Below are positions 63,262-64,000 of a stretch of DNA of 64,000 bases, in pieces (the first letter of the stretch is position 1; each line of letters begins with the position of its first letter). The stretch lies in contig CADAWR010000004.1 in the NCBI GenBank assembly GCA_902791695.1, forward strand, positions 38,942-102,941, written 5' to 3'. The stretch comes from an uncultured Bacteroidota bacterium (GTDB lineage Bacteria; Bacteroidota; Bacteroidia; Bacteroidales; P3). The notes beneath the pieces were generated by a model. That model saw nothing but the letters and a program-made list of their open reading frames with translations, searched no databases and was not told where the DNA came from. Both the position numbers and the translations under genes were made by a program.

Positions 63262-64000
63262 AACGTCATTCCATCATCATCGCAGCGGTATCGCTGCTGC
63301 TGGCCTCGTGCGCCGCACACTATGTGGCCACCGACAGCGTGACACGCCAACTGGACGGCTCACGCAGCATCTTAACCTCACACAGCGACACCGCCCTCTT
63401 CAGAGGGTGGCGGGAAGACAGCCTCGCCACACCGCTGCCATTCGACTTCCGCAGTGAGAAAGACACCATGCGCTACTCCTACACCATCGATATTGCCAAA
63501 GGCGGATGGAGCACGCAATACGACAGCATGCCGCGCCTGTTGCAGCCCGAGGTAACCGTCGACAAAAGCTTCCGCTGGTTCACCACCCGCTACGACTACA
63601 AGGCCCGTTTCCCACAGCTTGACAGCCTGCCGGTACCCATCGGTGACTACCTCACCGAAGACGAGCAGCAGCTGCTCTTCTCCCACAGCGAGCTGCCCGC
63701 CGACTGGAACGGCAACGACCTCTACGGCATGCTCGACAATCTGAACACCAAATATGTAAAGTGGTGGAGCCACTGTCTGTTCGAGAGAGAGATGGCAGCT
63801 TATGCCGCCGTCTGCGACAGCACGCAACGAGCTCTGCTGGACAAATACCATGACACCCTCTTAGTCCTCACCCTCGCCGAGCTGCCCAACGAATTCAAAT
63901 CGGCAAGCAATGTATCCACTGCCTTCCCCGAGCTGGAATTCATCAACAGGATCAACAGTGTAGGCTTCGAGGCACTACAGAAGTCCCAAGACCTTTGGGA
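63258..64000 (+). CDS. Lipoprotein of unknown function, C-terminus cut by the window edge
   Basis: The frame is open from ATG 63258 to the window end, at least 247 codons. It starts with a lipoprotein signal (AAVSLLLASC, Cys at 18). The mature part contains AHYVATDSVTRQLDGSRSIL, a beta-rich segment (DTMRYSYTIDIAKGG) and DKSFRWFTTRYDYKARFP, then helical segments. It overlaps the upstream membrane protein gene by four bases. I do not recognise the family. It was probably co-regulated with the sigma factor remnant and may be its former envelope target. Confidence 0.78.
   Translation, partial: MKRHSIIIAAVSLLLASCAAHYVATDSVTRQLDGSRSILTSHSDTALFRGWREDSLATPLPFDFRSEKDTMRYSYTIDIAKGGWSTQYDSMPRLLQPEVTVDKSFRWFTTRYDYKARFPQLDSLPVPIGDYLTEDEQQLLFSHSELPADWNGNDLYGMLDNLNTKYVKWWSHCLFEREMAAYAAVCDSTQRALLDKYHDTLLVLTLAELPNEFKSASNVSTAFPELEFINRINSVGFEALQKSQDLW

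Overview
The window looks like a chromosomal segment of a Bacteroidales-type Bacteroidota. Supporting signs are promoters of the TTTG-(19-20)-TAnnTTTG type without useful Shine-Dalgarno sites, a GTG-started sprA directly behind ruvA, several type IX secretion (T9SS) parts and substrates, TonB-dependent receptors with carboxypeptidase-like N-domains, and family-restricted genes (DUF4270, DUF4301, M64 peptidase, a GT5 N-domain-only 'glycogen synthase'). Coding density is high and genes are GC-rich; the intergenic gaps are short and AT-rich. There is one tRNA (Gly, anticodon CCC). No rRNA, CRISPR array, prophage or insertion sequence was seen.

Layout. 1-11.6 kb, all minus: M64 metallopeptidase, beta-helix lipoprotein, ruvA, the T9SS pore gene sprA (7.1 kb) and a TPR protein cut by the left edge. 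11.9-13.9 kb, plus: YrdC/Sua5-type protein, a small four-helix membrane protein and panC. 14-25.5 kb, minus: an outer-membrane beta-barrel receptor, aroQ, a zinc metallopeptidase and gdhA, then a run of YitT-family protein, glycosyltransferase, secreted protein, OmpA/TPR/propeller protein (PorE-like layout) and alpha/beta hydrolase. tRNA-Gly and purM follow. 27.2-31 kb, plus: GT5-like protein, DUF4270 lipoprotein, MORN-repeat protein and maf, whose end overlaps the opposing recQ. 30.9-40.2 kb, minus: recQ, a 1022-residue T9SS type-B cargo, rpsA, a HIT protein, greA and a PorV/PorQ-like protein. 40.3-52.6 kb, minus: secDF, a 123-residue acidic membrane-anchored protein, a 1262-residue TonB receptor and a 1680-residue secreted protein, which form one tight run ending in the PorV-like gene. 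52.7-64 kb: radC, folB, pheS, cyclophilin, a small lipoprotein, DUF4301, lemA, a TPM-domain protein, a 45-residue basic peptide gene, a NUDIX hydrolase, a UvrD-type helicase with an inserted DEDDh exonuclease, a broken ECF sigma gene, a membrane protein and a lipoprotein cut by the right edge.

How it fits together. Much of the window serves envelope biogenesis and protein export: SecDF drives inner-membrane export, and SprA forms the T9SS outer-membrane channel. PorV-like and PorE-like proteins could assist it, and at least one (probably two) very large T9SS cargos are encoded. The rest is housekeeping (translation, pantothenate, shikimate, purine, folate, glutamate metabolism, DNA repair).

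The most unusual signal is a family of four intergenic elements (about 11.8, 27.1, 38.1 and 53.5 kb). Each is about 100-125 bp, built on a strict 11-bp period, with CCG at the start of units in the left half and CGG in the right half, arranged as an imperfect dyad. Three of the four sit just upstream of recognisable promoters. I know of no described family that matches. The second most interesting feature is a compact promoter / 45-residue basic ORF / terminator unit whose terminator abuts the start codon of the NUDIX-helicase pair, as in an attenuator.
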